From Rhodoferax ferrireducens (GTDB lineage Bacteria; Pseudomonadota; Gammaproteobacteria; Burkholderiales; Burkholderiaceae_C): DNA of 33,072 nt. The stretch is taken from positions 1 through 33,072 of the forward strand of contig NZ_QEII01000280.1 of NCBI RefSeq assembly GCF_003347515.1. Direction: 5' to 3'. Made by a program: the position numbers and the translations under genes. The notes under the pieces were generated by a model. That model worked only from the letters and a program-made list of their open reading frames with translations. It made no database searches and was not told where the DNA came from. Shown piece by piece: positions 1 through 7,337 of this stretch. The first letter of the stretch is position 1. Every line of letters begins with the position of its first letter.

Positions 1-93
1 AAGTACGGCTGGAGGTGCGGGGGGCTGGGGTGAGGGCGTCGCGCGTTGGGGTGCATGAGGGGGCCACTCACCAGGAACGATGAAAAATGTCGA

Positions 94-1710
94 CTAATTT
101 GACGCTTGTCCAAACATCCGCACACAGTCGCGCCCGGTTTCTTTGGCCCGGTACATGGCCATATCGGCGTTTCTGGACAATGCAAAGCTGTCGCTGCCGT
201 GCTCCGGGAAGAGTGCAATACCGATACTGCAAGAGATTGACAAGCGGTGTCCAGCCAACTCAAACGGAAGGCTCACGGCGGCGCGAATTTTTTCTGCCAC
301 CGCGCAGGCATCGTGGGCATCGGCCACAGAGCGCAGCAACACAATAAATTCGTCGCCACCAATGCGCGCCACGGTGTCGGATTCACGCACACATTCAACC
401 ATGCGCGCAGCGGCTTGCTGCAAGAGCAGGTCGCCCACGTCATGGCCAAAAGAGTCGTTGACTGGTTTGAATTTATCCAGGTCAAGAAACATCAAGGCCA
501 CTTGGGTTTTATCGCGCTTTGCCACAGTCAAGGCCTGCTGGATGCGATCGTCAAGCAGTCTCCGGCTGGGCAAGCTGGTCAGTGAGTCATGCATCGCCCG
601 GTGTAGCATGGCTTCCTGCACGGTTTTCAACTCAGTCAGGCTGAGCTGCAACTTTCGGTTGATGCGCAGAATGTACAAGGCCACGCCGCCCACGCTAGCC
701 AACAACAGCGCCGCAATCATCAAGATGCGATACAGCCAGCTTAGGTCAATGACTGGATTGGGGTCATAAAAAAATCCTTCCAGATCGCGCTCCGGTTTCA
801 TCATGCCGATCTTGGTATAAACCTCGGCAATACGCTGCCAGCGCCATGGGTTGCTGTAACCAATCTGGATCAGCTCCGGGCTAATCAGCTCAGTCAGCGT
901 TTTGGCCTCAAAGACCAGATGCGCACGGCTTTTGTGCTGGCTGTTGTAGCGCGCCAGGATCAGATCAATCAACTCGTCAGAGTGTGCCAGCGCATAGTCC
1001 CAGCCTTTGAGCGTAGCGGCGCGAAAATCCGCAACCATTTTCGGTTGGGCCTTTTCCAGCGCGCCACTGGTAAATAAGACGTCGCTGTAGAAATCCATGC
1101 CGTAGTGGCTGGGTTCCAAAACGCTGTAGGCCACGCCGCGCTGTTGCAACTCAAAAGGTTCGTTGGAGCGGTAGGCATTGATGGCGACCACTTTGCCAGA
1201 CAGCAAATCATCAATCCCATGCACCTCGGTCGTGATCTGGAGCTTGTCCAGTGCAATGCCCTCGTTCACAAACAGGGATTTTTGCTCCAGGCTTTCGTCG
1301 CCCGGCTGCAGTCTGATGAGTCCAGCTTTGGCAACTTGGGCGGGGTTACGCAAGTCGTCACCCAGACTCAGCAAGATGGTCGGTGAATGCTGGACGATCG
1401 GGGCCAGCATCAGCACCGGTTTGCCCATCATGTAAGTTTTGACTAAACCGGAATTTGATACCCCAAACTGGGCACGACCTTGCAGCACCTCCTCGGTGGA
1501 TGAAATATTCGAGCCACCTTCCTTGAGCGTGACATCGAGGCCTGCGTCCTTATAAAAGCCTTTCTCCAGCGCGGCGTAATAGCCGGCAAATTGAAACTGG
1601 TGCTTCCAGCGCAGTTGCATCGTAACCGGCGTTTGGGCCAGGGCCGGCGTTGCCAGCCAAGCCAGGCCCAGTAAACAAAGGCGAATGCAAAATTGTTTTT
1701 TCACTTGCAT
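94..1710 (-). CDS. Periplasmic NMT1/THI5-like binding domain fused to a GGDEF diguanylate cyclase
   Basis: The 538-residue product has a signal peptide (about 1-25, cleavage after ALA), a periplasmic NMT1/THI5-type substrate-binding domain (about 27-310, with the family-like MQLRWKHQFQFAGYYAALEKG start), one membrane span (about 325-348) and a cytoplasmic GGDEF domain (about 370-535). The active-site GGDEF is intact at 451-455 and an inhibitory-site RESD lies at 442-445, exactly five residues upstream, so an active, product-inhibited diguanylate cyclase is expected. There is no EAL domain. Inference: binding of a small periplasmic ligand (thiamine-precursor, sulfonate or nitrate-like compounds are typical for the fold) controls c-di-GMP synthesis. 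The ATG at 1710 gives a clean signal peptide, although no strong ribosome binding site precedes it. The gene is divergent from the first ogt copy. Ligand unknown. Confidence 0.9.
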   Translation of the reverse strand: MQVKKQFCIRLCLLGLAWLATPALAQTPVTMQLRWKHQFQFAGYYAALEKGFYKDAGLDVTLKEGGSNISSTEEVLQGRAQFGVSNSGLVKTYMMGKPVLMLAPIVQHSPTILLSLGDDLRNPAQVAKAGLIRLQPGDESLEQKSLFVNEGIALDKLQITTEVHGIDDLLSGKVVAINAYRSNEPFELQQRGVAYSVLEPSHYGMDFYSDVLFTSGALEKAQPKMVADFRAATLKGWDYALAHSDELIDLILARYNSQHKSRAHLVFEAKTLTELISPELIQIGYSNPWRWQRIAEVYTKIGMMKPERDLEGFFYDPNPVIDLSWLYRILMIAALLLASVGGVALYILRINRKLQLSLTELKTVQEAMLHRAMHDSLTSLPSRRLLDDRIQQALTVAKRDKTQVALMFLDLDKFKPVNDSFGHDVGDLLLQQAAARMVECVRESDTVARIGGDEFIVLLRSVADAHDACAVAEKIRAAVSLPFELAGHRLSISCSIGIALFPEHGSDSFALSRNADMAMYRAKETGRDCVRMFGQASN

Positions 1711-1785
1711 GGATCAAAATTTCGACAATGGGGAACACAGCGCGTCGCCATTGCATGTGGGGGAAGCCAGTTGCATTATGTAGGC

Positions 1786-2374
1786 GCAGTACGATTCCAT
1801 CATGCCCACCCAAGCCTATACCCTGTTTTCTACGCCCATCGGCCATTGCGGCATTGCCTGGAGCGAACGCGGGCTGACCGGTGTGCAGCTGCCCGAGCAG
1901 GACGAGGCCGCCACCCGTGCGCGCATGGGCCACTGGTTTCCACAGTGCAGCGAAGAAAGTCCGCCACCCCAAGTGCAAGACGCGGTCCGCGCTGTGGTGG
2001 CCTTGCTCAGTGGCGCGCCCCAGGCGCCGATGGACTTGTCCAACGTGGTGCTCGACATGGACGGTGTGCCGCCGTTTCACCAGCGGGTGTATGAAATAGC
2101 GCGCCGCCTTTTGCCGGGTGAGACCGTCACCTATGGCGAAATGGCCCGTCAGCTGGGCGATCCCGGCGCGGCCCGCGCTGTCGGACAAGCGCTGGGCGCC
2201 AACCCGTTTGCGCCGGTGGTACCGTGTCACCGCGTCCTCGCCGCCGACGGGCGCGCGGGTGGCTTCTCGGCCAATGGCGGCGTTACCACCAAGCTGCGTT
2301 TGCTGCTGATCGAACGCGCCCAGTTCAACGGGCCGGGGCTGTTTGACGACCCGGTGGATGCGCAGTTGCCGTGA
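1786..2374 (+). repeat. Direct repeat, copy 1 of the ogt duplication
   Basis: About 589 bp, starting 16 bases before the ogt start codon and ending at its stop codon, recurs at 5264-5852 in the same orientation without any insertion or deletion. Identity is roughly nine bases in ten by eye, and similarity stops abruptly on both sides (GCAGTACGATTCCA is the shared left edge). The two copies bracket about 2.9 kb containing the TonB-like and DUF6544-type genes. Confidence 0.92.
1802..2374 (+). CDS. ogt: Methylated-DNA--protein-cysteine S-methyltransferase, copy 1
   Basis: Suicidal DNA repair protein that transfers alkyl groups from O6-alkylguanine (and O4-alkylthymine) to its own cysteine. The 190-residue protein has the Ogt/MGMT arrangement: an N-terminal ribonuclease-like domain (about 1-90), then the DNA-binding helices (FHQRVYEIARRLLPGETVTYGE, about 92-113) and the active-site PCHRV at 141-145 with acceptor Cys142, followed by the GGFSANGG loop. 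Length is normal for the family and nothing is missing. It is about 93% identical (13 differences in 190, counted by eye) to the second copy at 5280. It is divergent from the GGDEF gene, and the ATG at 1802 has no clear ribosome binding site. No Ada-type regulatory domain is present, so it is expected to be constitutive. Confidence 0.95.
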   Translation: MPTQAYTLFSTPIGHCGIAWSERGLTGVQLPEQDEAATRARMGHWFPQCSEESPPPQVQDAVRAVVALLSGAPQAPMDLSNVVLDMDGVPPFHQRVYEIARRLLPGETVTYGEMARQLGDPGAARAVGQALGANPFAPVVPCHRVLAADGRAGGFSANGGVTTKLRLLLIERAQFNGPGLFDDPVDAQLP

Positions 2375-2393
2375 CTTGCTGGACGGCCATTAT

Positions 2394-2443
2394 TCGCTAT
2401 TAATTCAGGAGCTACTTACGCACAGTATTCGGGGACTAGAGGG
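2394..2443 (+). repeat. Dispersed Comamonadaceae-type repeat, copy 1 (degenerate)
   Basis: Just downstream of ogt copy 1 lies CGCTATTAATTC, then GAGCTACTTACGCA and GGGGACTAGAGGG. This matches the other three copies in the window (9266, 21110, 32904) in order and spacing, though with more substitutions; the GCTATT/AATAGC hairpin of the best copy is partly lost here. No coding potential. Confidence 0.75.
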
Positions 2444-2471
2444 CGCCATGGCTCTTTCTAGCCCAGTCCGC

Positions 2472-2488
2472 GCGGGTCGATGACCCGC
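2472..2488. terminator. Stem-loop between convergent genes
   Basis: GCGGGTC, a 3-base loop, then GACCCGC forms a perfect 7-bp GC-rich stem between the convergent ogt copy 1 and TonB-like genes. It lacks a good T-tract on either side, so it may terminate weakly or not at all. Confidence 0.35.
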
Positions 2489-2513
2489 CCTCGCCGGCTT
2501 TCGCATCAGAACA

Positions 2514-4214
2514 TCAGAATAGCCGGACAGCCATGTCAAAGTACCAGCTCCGACGGATCTCGATCACGTCGTACTCGCGAGCCAGGCCCGGCGGGAACGA
2601 GGGATAGGGCGCCTGGCTTTGCACGATGCGTCGTACTGCTTCGTCGATTGCCGCCACGCCGCTGGAGACAACGATAGTCACCGACTCCACGGAGCCGTCG
2701 CTTCGAACTGCCACTGTCACGAGGGGATGGGTATGACGCTGCTTTGCCGCTTCGCGAACCATGTCGAAGGTCATGTTCAGCTCGATCTTTCGGCTCCAGG
2801 CTTCCGCGTACAGGATGAGTTCGGCGTTGGGGTCGGTGCGCCCGAAGAGCCTGCCTCGCCGTGCGCTACTCGACGAGGCTTCTCGCCTGGCAGCCTCCTC
2901 GTCCAGCTGCCTGCCAATCGCCCGAAGCACCGCCTCGCGCTTGGCCTCCTGCTCCGCCCGCGCGGCCTCTTTTTGTGCTTTTTCTTGCCCTGCCGCGTCT
3001 TGTAGTGCAGTCTCCCGGCGCTCGGCATCCAGTCGCGCAGCCTCGCCACGTTCAGCTTCCTGCCGAACCGCGGCCTGCCGTGCAGTCTCCAGACGTTCGG
3101 CTTCCACCCGTGCAGCTTCCTTATGAGCATCCGTTTGCCGTGCAGCCTCCTGGCGCTCGGCCTCCACCTGCGCCGCTTCCTTACGAGCAACCGTTTGCCG
3201 TACAGCCTCCTGGCGCTCAGCATCGATTCGCGCAGCCTCGACACGTTCAGCTTCTTGCCGAACCGCGGCCTGCCGTGCGGTCTCCTGGCGCTCAGCTTCC
3301 ACCCGCGCTGCCTCGACGTGCTCAACTTCCTGACGAACCGCGGCCTGCCGTACGGTCTCCTGGCGCTCAGCTTCCACCCGCGCAGCCTCGACGCGCTCGG
3401 CTTCCTGACGAGTAGCCAATCGCCGCGCCGCCTCTGCCTCTATCTGGTCCGCCTGCGCTTGTGCCTCCTGCTTCGCACCATCGAGCTGGGTCAGCCCAAG
3501 GGCTTGCTCCCGCACCTCCGGCTCGATTTGCTTCTGCGCTGCATCGCCCGCATCTCGGGGCGCCGGTATCACGAGCTCCGGGCTCGTGGCGCTTGGCGCT
3601 GCTGCGATCACGGGCGTCGGCACCAATGGAGCGACGGGTACCACCAAGGTGGCCGTGTCGGATCGATCCAAGGCAATCAAGGGCGGTGTGGGGACCGGCG
3701 GTGACGCAAGGTTTCCCGGCCCACCGGCGGGAGAAGGCGCCCTCACAGCCTTCACAGCCTTCAGAGCATTTGCGTCGCGCGCAACGATTGGCTTTGGCTT
3801 GGCCACGCCTGTCGGTATGAGATCTGCCGACGGCTTGATCAAAACCGGCGCCGCTGCCGTGGCCTGCGCCGGTACAAGTACCACGCGCAGATCGTCAGCC
3901 TCAAAACGTCTTTCTCGCCAGGGCAATTCCAAGCCCGGAAAGCCGAAGCCCTGACCATCGAAGCTCAGGCTCAACAGCAGCGCGTGAATCAGCAAGGAGA
4001 GCACCAGCGCGGTGCCCATTGGCCTGCGTTCACGCAAAAAGTCGAAGTCAGGTCTCACATCGAAAAAACTATTGAATGCGCGAATTCCTCGGATAGGAAA
4101 TTCAACCGCCTCAGGGGAGTATGACCAACTTGGAGCGACTGATCCATCGGGATTTTCTTTCAGCGAGGCCAGCTTGGCTTGGTCGATGCCTCTGGCGTAC
4201 GGCAACCACCACAA
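2514..4214 (-). CDS. TonB-like energy transducer with a long repetitive coiled-coil linker
   Basis: The 566-residue reading frame encodes one membrane anchor (about 67-84) carrying the TonB signature Ser73-x3-His77 (SLLIHALLL), used by TonB to engage ExbB/ExbD. A Pro/Ala-rich stretch (about 115-225) follows, then an Ala/Glu/Arg/Gln-rich helical linker (about 225-445) and a C-terminal TonB domain (about 465-566, HPLVTVAVRSDGSVESVTIV). It should span the periplasm and energise outer-membrane receptors. The linker contains six tandem 20- or 25-residue units at 269-408. The start is uncertain: the TTG at 4214 has no ribosome binding site, GTG 4058 or ATG 4019 (residues 53 and 66) give a more usual TonB N-terminus, and residues 1-52 are not recognised. 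No exbB or exbD gene lies nearby. It sits between the two ogt copies, so it may be accessory. Confidence 0.85.
   Translation of the reverse strand: MWWLPYARGIDQAKLASLKENPDGSVAPSWSYSPEAVEFPIRGIRAFNSFFDVRPDFDFLRERRPMGTALVLSLLIHALLLSLSFDGQGFGFPGLELPWRERRFEADDLRVVLVPAQATAAAPVLIKPSADLIPTGVAKPKPIVARDANALKAVKAVRAPSPAGGPGNLASPPVPTPPLIALDRSDTATLVVPVAPLVPTPVIAAAPSATSPELVIPAPRDAGDAAQKQIEPEVREQALGLTQLDGAKQEAQAQADQIEAEAARRLATRQEAERVEAARVEAERQETVRQAAVRQEVEHVEAARVEAERQETARQAAVRQEAERVEAARIDAERQEAVRQTVARKEAAQVEAERQEAARQTDAHKEAARVEAERLETARQAAVRQEAERGEAARLDAERRETALQDAAGQEKAQKEAARAEQEAKREAVLRAIGRQLDEEAARREASSSSARRGRLFGRTDPNAELILYAEAWSRKIELNMTFDMVREAAKQRHTHPLVTVAVRSDGSVESVTIVVSSGVAAIDEAVRRIVQSQAPYPSFPPGLAREYDVIEIRRSWYFDMAVRLF
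2991..3410 (-). repeat. Intragenic tandem repeats (75- and 60-bp units) in the TonB-like gene
   Basis: Six imperfect units encode residues 269-408: three of 25 residues, two of 20, and one of 25 (pattern RQEAERVEAARVEAERQ). The 20-residue units lack one 5-residue step, as expected from slippage in 15-base steps. The pattern predicts a continuous charged helix, so length changes here would alter periplasmic reach. Confidence 0.9.
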
Positions 4215-4352
4215 TAGCCGTCCACGAGCAAAATCTGATTTTTGTTCCGAGCGACTGCTTTGGAGCGATCAGTCCCCCATTCGCAAGAGAGCAAGCCGCA
4301 CGCTGAAAAGGGCGCAAAATTAAATTTTATGGCTCGCAACAAAGGAACTCGA

Positions 4353-5228
4353 ATGACATGGCTGCTATGGCTCGGACTGGTTCTATGCTTGCTGGTGGTC
4401 GTTGCTGTCGGGCTCTCTGCCTATGGGTCCAGACGGTGGACCGACACCACGCGGAGGCTGACCAGCAGGCTCGAGGCGGCCCGAGTCGACGAGAAGGCTC
4501 CGTCGCCGTCCCCGCCGCGCTACGACTCGCGCGAGCTCGAAGGCTTGCCCGCGCCGGTGCAGCGTTACTTCCGCGCGGTGCTCCAAGATGGCCAACCCAT
4601 CATCGCCGCCGTCACGCTCGAACTCGCCGGCACTTTCAACATGTCCGCCACTGACGAGCAGTGGAAGCCGTTCACCTCGCGGCAACGGATCGTCACCCGT
4701 CGCCCGGGCTTCCTGTGGGACGCCCAAGTGTCCATGCTGCCGGGTGTGACGGTGCGCGTGGTCGACAGCTACATCGCGGGCAAGGGCCTGCTGCACGCGG
4801 CGATCCTGGGCTTGTTCACGGTGGCCGACGTCAGTGGCGGCGGCGAGATTGCCCGCGGCGAATTCATGCGCTTCTTTGCCGAAGCGGCGTGGTACCCGAC
4901 CGCGCTGCTGCCCAGCCAAGGCGTGCGATGGGAGGCGGTTGATGACCGTTCTGCGAATGCCACTATCGTGGATGGCCCGATCACGCTGGCCCTGCTATTC
5001 AGGTTCAACGATGCCGGCCTGATCGGTTCGTTCCGCGCCGAAGCCCGGGGCGCCGGGGTGGGCAAGGAAATGGTCATGCTCCCCTGGGAAGGCAGCTGGT
5101 CCAACTACCAGACGCGCGATGGAATGACCGTGCCGTTCACTGGCGAGGTGGCATGGATGCGCCCGCAAGGGCGCAAGCCGTACTTCCACGGTACCGTCAC
5201 CTCGCTGACCTACGAGTTCTCACCTTGA
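4353..5228 (+). CDS. DUF6544-family membrane-anchored protein, function unknown
   Basis: A 291-residue protein with one N-terminal membrane span (about 3-24) and a large soluble domain that resembles the DUF6544/DUF6920 family: LPAPVQRYFRAVL near the start, PGFLWDAQVSMLPGVTVRVVDSY, then GLFTVADVSGGGEIARGEFMRFFAEAAWYPTALLP and a final PYFHGTVTSLTYEF, written here only to name family-like segments. No enzymatic motif is recognised and the biochemical role is unknown. The reading frame is open upstream to a TTG at 4242, but AAAGGA seven bases before ATG 4353 makes this the best start. It is divergent from the TonB-like gene and lies between the two ogt copies. Confidence 0.82.
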   Translation: MTWLLWLGLVLCLLVVVAVGLSAYGSRRWTDTTRRLTSRLEAARVDEKAPSPSPPRYDSRELEGLPAPVQRYFRAVLQDGQPIIAAVTLELAGTFNMSATDEQWKPFTSRQRIVTRRPGFLWDAQVSMLPGVTVRVVDSYIAGKGLLHAAILGLFTVADVSGGGEIARGEFMRFFAEAAWYPTALLPSQGVRWEAVDDRSANATIVDGPITLALLFRFNDAGLIGSFRAEARGAGVGKEMVMLPWEGSWSNYQTRDGMTVPFTGEVAWMRPQGRKPYFHGTVTSLTYEFSP

Positions 5229-5263
5229 CGCAGCGCATCCTGCTGGCGCACCGGCAGGCCGCA

Positions 5264-5852
5264 GCAGTACGATTCCACCATGCCCACCCAAGCCTACGCC
5301 CTCTTCCCCACCCCCATCGGCCACTGCGGCATCGCCTGGAGCGAACGCGGGCTGACTGGTGTGCAACTGCCCGAGCAGGACGAGGCCGCCACCCGCGCGC
5401 GCATGGGCCACCGGTTTCCACAGTGCAGCGAAGAAAGTCCGCCACCCCAGGTGCAAGACGCGGTCCGCGCTGTGGTGGCCTTGCTCAGTGGCGCGCCCCA
5501 GGCGCCGCTAGACCTGTCCAACGTGGTGCTCGACATGGACGGCGTGCCGCCGTTTCACCAGCGCGTGTACGCGTTGGCGCGCCGCCTTTTGCCGGGCGAG
5601 ACCGTCACCTATGGCGAACTGGCCCTCCGCTTAAGCGATCCCGGCGCAGCGCGTGCTGTCGGACAGGCGTTGGGCGCCAACCCGTTCGCGCCGGTGGTGC
5701 CGTGTCACCGCGTGCTCGCCGCCGACGGGCGCGCGGGTGGCTTCTCGGCCAATGGCGGCGTTACCACCAAGCTGCGTTTGCTGCTGATTGAGCGCGCCCA
5801 GTTCAACGGGCCGGGTTTGTTTGATGATCCGATAGATACGCAGTTGCTGTAA
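5264..5852 (+). repeat. Direct repeat, copy 2 of the ogt duplication
   Basis: Second copy of the segment at 1786-2374, exactly 3478 bp downstream and colinear. The shared left edge is GCAGTACGATTCCA; similarity ends at the stop codon. Confidence 0.92.
5280..5852 (+). CDS. ogt: Methylated-DNA--protein-cysteine S-methyltransferase, copy 2
   Basis: Second full-length 190-residue Ogt with the same architecture as the copy at 1802 and intact PCHRV at 141-145 (acceptor Cys142). Differences from copy 1 are conservative or lie outside the active site; the densest cluster is at 114-119, at the end of the DNA-binding helix region (M114L, R116L, Q117R, G119S), which could shift substrate preference. 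It starts 51 bases after the DUF6544-type gene on the same strand and may be cotranscribed with it. Both copies appear functional: neither has a frameshift, and many changes are at synonymous sites, suggesting both remain under selection. Confidence 0.95.
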   Translation: MPTQAYALFPTPIGHCGIAWSERGLTGVQLPEQDEAATRARMGHRFPQCSEESPPPQVQDAVRAVVALLSGAPQAPLDLSNVVLDMDGVPPFHQRVYALARRLLPGETVTYGELALRLSDPGAARAVGQALGANPFAPVVPCHRVLAADGRAGGFSANGGVTTKLRLLLIERAQFNGPGLFDDPIDTQLL

Positions 5853-5909
5853 CAACTCGCCCGCATCACTTCAACCACAGCGGACACGCCTCACAAGCTA
5901 CATCGTTTT

Positions 5910-6491
5910 ATGACTCACCTCACTCAAAAAGCACTCATCATCATTGACATGCAGCGGGGCATGGCCGACCCAAAGACCGGGCGGCGAAATAACCCGCAAG
6001 CCGAAGACAATATCGCGGCGCTGCTTGCGGCATGGCGGGCAGCCGGGCAACCGATTGTTCATGTTCGCCACATGTCTCGATCCCCCGCGTCTGTGTTCTG
6101 GCCCGGTCAAACAGGTGCTGAATTTCAGGAGCGCTTTACGCCCCTCCCCACCGAGCATGTGATGGAGAAAAACGTGACGGATGCCTTCATTGGCTCCGGG
6201 CTTGAACGCTGGCTGCATGTTCGCGGTATCAAGGAGTTGGTCATTGTTGGCGTGAGCACCAATTACTCGGTTGAGGCCACCGCCCGGTCCGCCGGGAACC
6301 TGGGGTTTCTCACCTTCGTGGTATCCGATGCCAGCTTCACTTTTGACATGAATGACTTGACCGGCACCCTGCGTCAAGCCGAAGACATCCATCTCATGTC
6401 GCTGTCCAACCTTCAAGGCGAGTACGCCACCGTGATCAGTACGGCGGACTTGCTGGCGCAAATGCACACGGATTTCCAAAACAAACGCTAG
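5910..6491 (+). CDS. Isochorismatase-fold (cysteine hydrolase family) protein with Ser at the nucleophile position
   Basis: A 193-residue protein with the isochorismatase-like hydrolase fold: IIIDMQ near the start (Asp13), Lys87 in EKNVTDAF, and the loop GVSTNYSVEATAR at 114-126. Asp and Lys of the usual Asp-Lys-Cys triad are present, but the position normally taken by catalytic Cys (TxxCVxxTAR) is Ser120. I recall a related subgroup with TNNSVEATVR, so this may be a subfamily trait rather than decay. True isochorismatases also lack the Cys, but nothing here suggests siderophore synthesis. The substrate is unknown. It follows ogt copy 2 by 57 bases and is convergent with the gene at 6640. No clear ribosome binding site precedes ATG 5910. 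Confidence 0.85.
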   Translation: MTHLTQKALIIIDMQRGMADPKTGRRNNPQAEDNIAALLAAWRAAGQPIVHVRHMSRSPASVFWPGQTGAEFQERFTPLPTEHVMEKNVTDAFIGSGLERWLHVRGIKELVIVGVSTNYSVEATARSAGNLGFLTFVVSDASFTFDMNDLTGTLRQAEDIHLMSLSNLQGEYATVISTADLLAQMHTDFQNKR

Positions 6492-6550
6492 GACGGGGGC
6501 ACGCAAACTTAAGCGCAGGTGTACCCCGCTATGTCGGGGACGCTACCTCA

Positions 6551-6588
6551 CGCCAGAGCTGCTGTCGCATCGCCCGGCGACTCTGGCG
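6551..6588. terminator. Large stem-loop between convergent genes
   Basis: CGCCAGAG pairs perfectly with CTCTGGCG 22 bases later, and an inner GTCGC/GCGAC pair extends the hairpin. It lies between the ends of the convergent genes at 6491 and 6640 and is followed by a weak T-rich stretch on the plus strand. A smaller CCCCG/CGGGG hairpin lies at about 6523-6538. A bidirectional terminator is the simplest reading. Confidence 0.5.
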
Positions 6589-6639
6589 TTGTTGGTCGAG
6601 GGCCAAGCTTGATCCCAACCGTTCAGAACTTGACGCTGG

Positions 6640-7047
6640 CTATTTCCACTCCCACATTTTTTCGCTGGTGCTGCCTTTCTCGTCCACTTCGTATTCAAAG
6701 ACGGCGACGATCTTGTTGAGCCCGGCCAAAGACTGGGACGAGGTCTGGTAACAAATCGAGCCACGCCAGCTTGCGGCCATGCCTTGCCCGGTCGGCCTGC
6801 CGACGCCAGTGCCGGTCCAGGTCGCGATGTCGCCATTCTTGGTCGTGACCAGACCCTGGCCGACACCATTGAACACGCCATGTGGCGTGAGCGTGGAGAC
6901 GTAGGTTCCCACGTCGGTAATGTCCTGCCCGAGCAGGCTGCCGGCGCCCTGAAATGACACCTCCATCTTTGGCCCCGTGCCATCGAATGGCAATACCCGT
7001 ACTCCGGTTACTTTGCCTTGTCCTTCGCCAATCATTTCACCTAACAT
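6640..7047 (-). CDS. Conserved hypothetical protein (135 aa)
   Basis: The 135-residue protein is soluble, Gly-rich and beta-rich in appearance (MLGEMIGEGQGKVTGVRVLP at the start, TWTGTGVGRPTGQG in the middle, EKMWEWK at the end), without signal peptide, membrane span or catalytic motif. I recognise it as a widespread family of unknown function with this same start and end, and cannot assign a role. The reading frame stays open upstream to 7248, but GAGGAG six bases before ATG 7047 fixes the start. It lies on the same strand as the monooxygenase, 290 bases downstream of it; that gap holds no gene I can support and presumably contains its own promoter. Confidence 0.8.
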   Translation of the reverse strand: MLGEMIGEGQGKVTGVRVLPFDGTGPKMEVSFQGAGSLLGQDITDVGTYVSTLTPHGVFNGVGQGLVTTKNGDIATWTGTGVGRPTGQGMAASWRGSICYQTSSQSLAGLNKIVAVFEYEVDEKGSTSEKMWEWK

Positions 7048-7337
7048 GATGTTCTCCTCAAGAAGAAATCCAGTTTGCCCTTGGGGTAACGACCCGCCAC
7101 GCCCGGCAATCTGATTTGGCGTGGAGGGGTGCCGCGCTCTGCGCAGCAGCCGGATCACGTCACCGGAATGAATTTCGCTGACAGTCCCGGCCCGACAACA
7201 ATGCTCCGCCTGTTTCAGACGATGCTTGTTGAGATTTGACAAATTCATTGAGGAAAAAATGGTGCAGGAAAAATTAAGTTACTACCCGGGCCGCCCATGG
7301 GCATGGCGCGCATTTCACCCAAATACCCCTCAAGCCC

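Noticed and set aside
2991..3410. Regular repeats resembling a CRISPR or minisatellite
   Set aside because: Units are contiguous without unique spacers, in frame, and encode a coiled-coil linker.
4242..4352. Longer start for the DUF6544-type protein (TTG 4242 or ATG 4329)
   Set aside because: Neither has a ribosome binding site; AAAGGA before ATG 4353 and the membrane span beginning there are more natural.
7048..7248. N-terminal extension of the 135-residue protein
   Set aside because: The frame is open, but the strong ribosome binding site is at 7047 and the extension resembles no protein.
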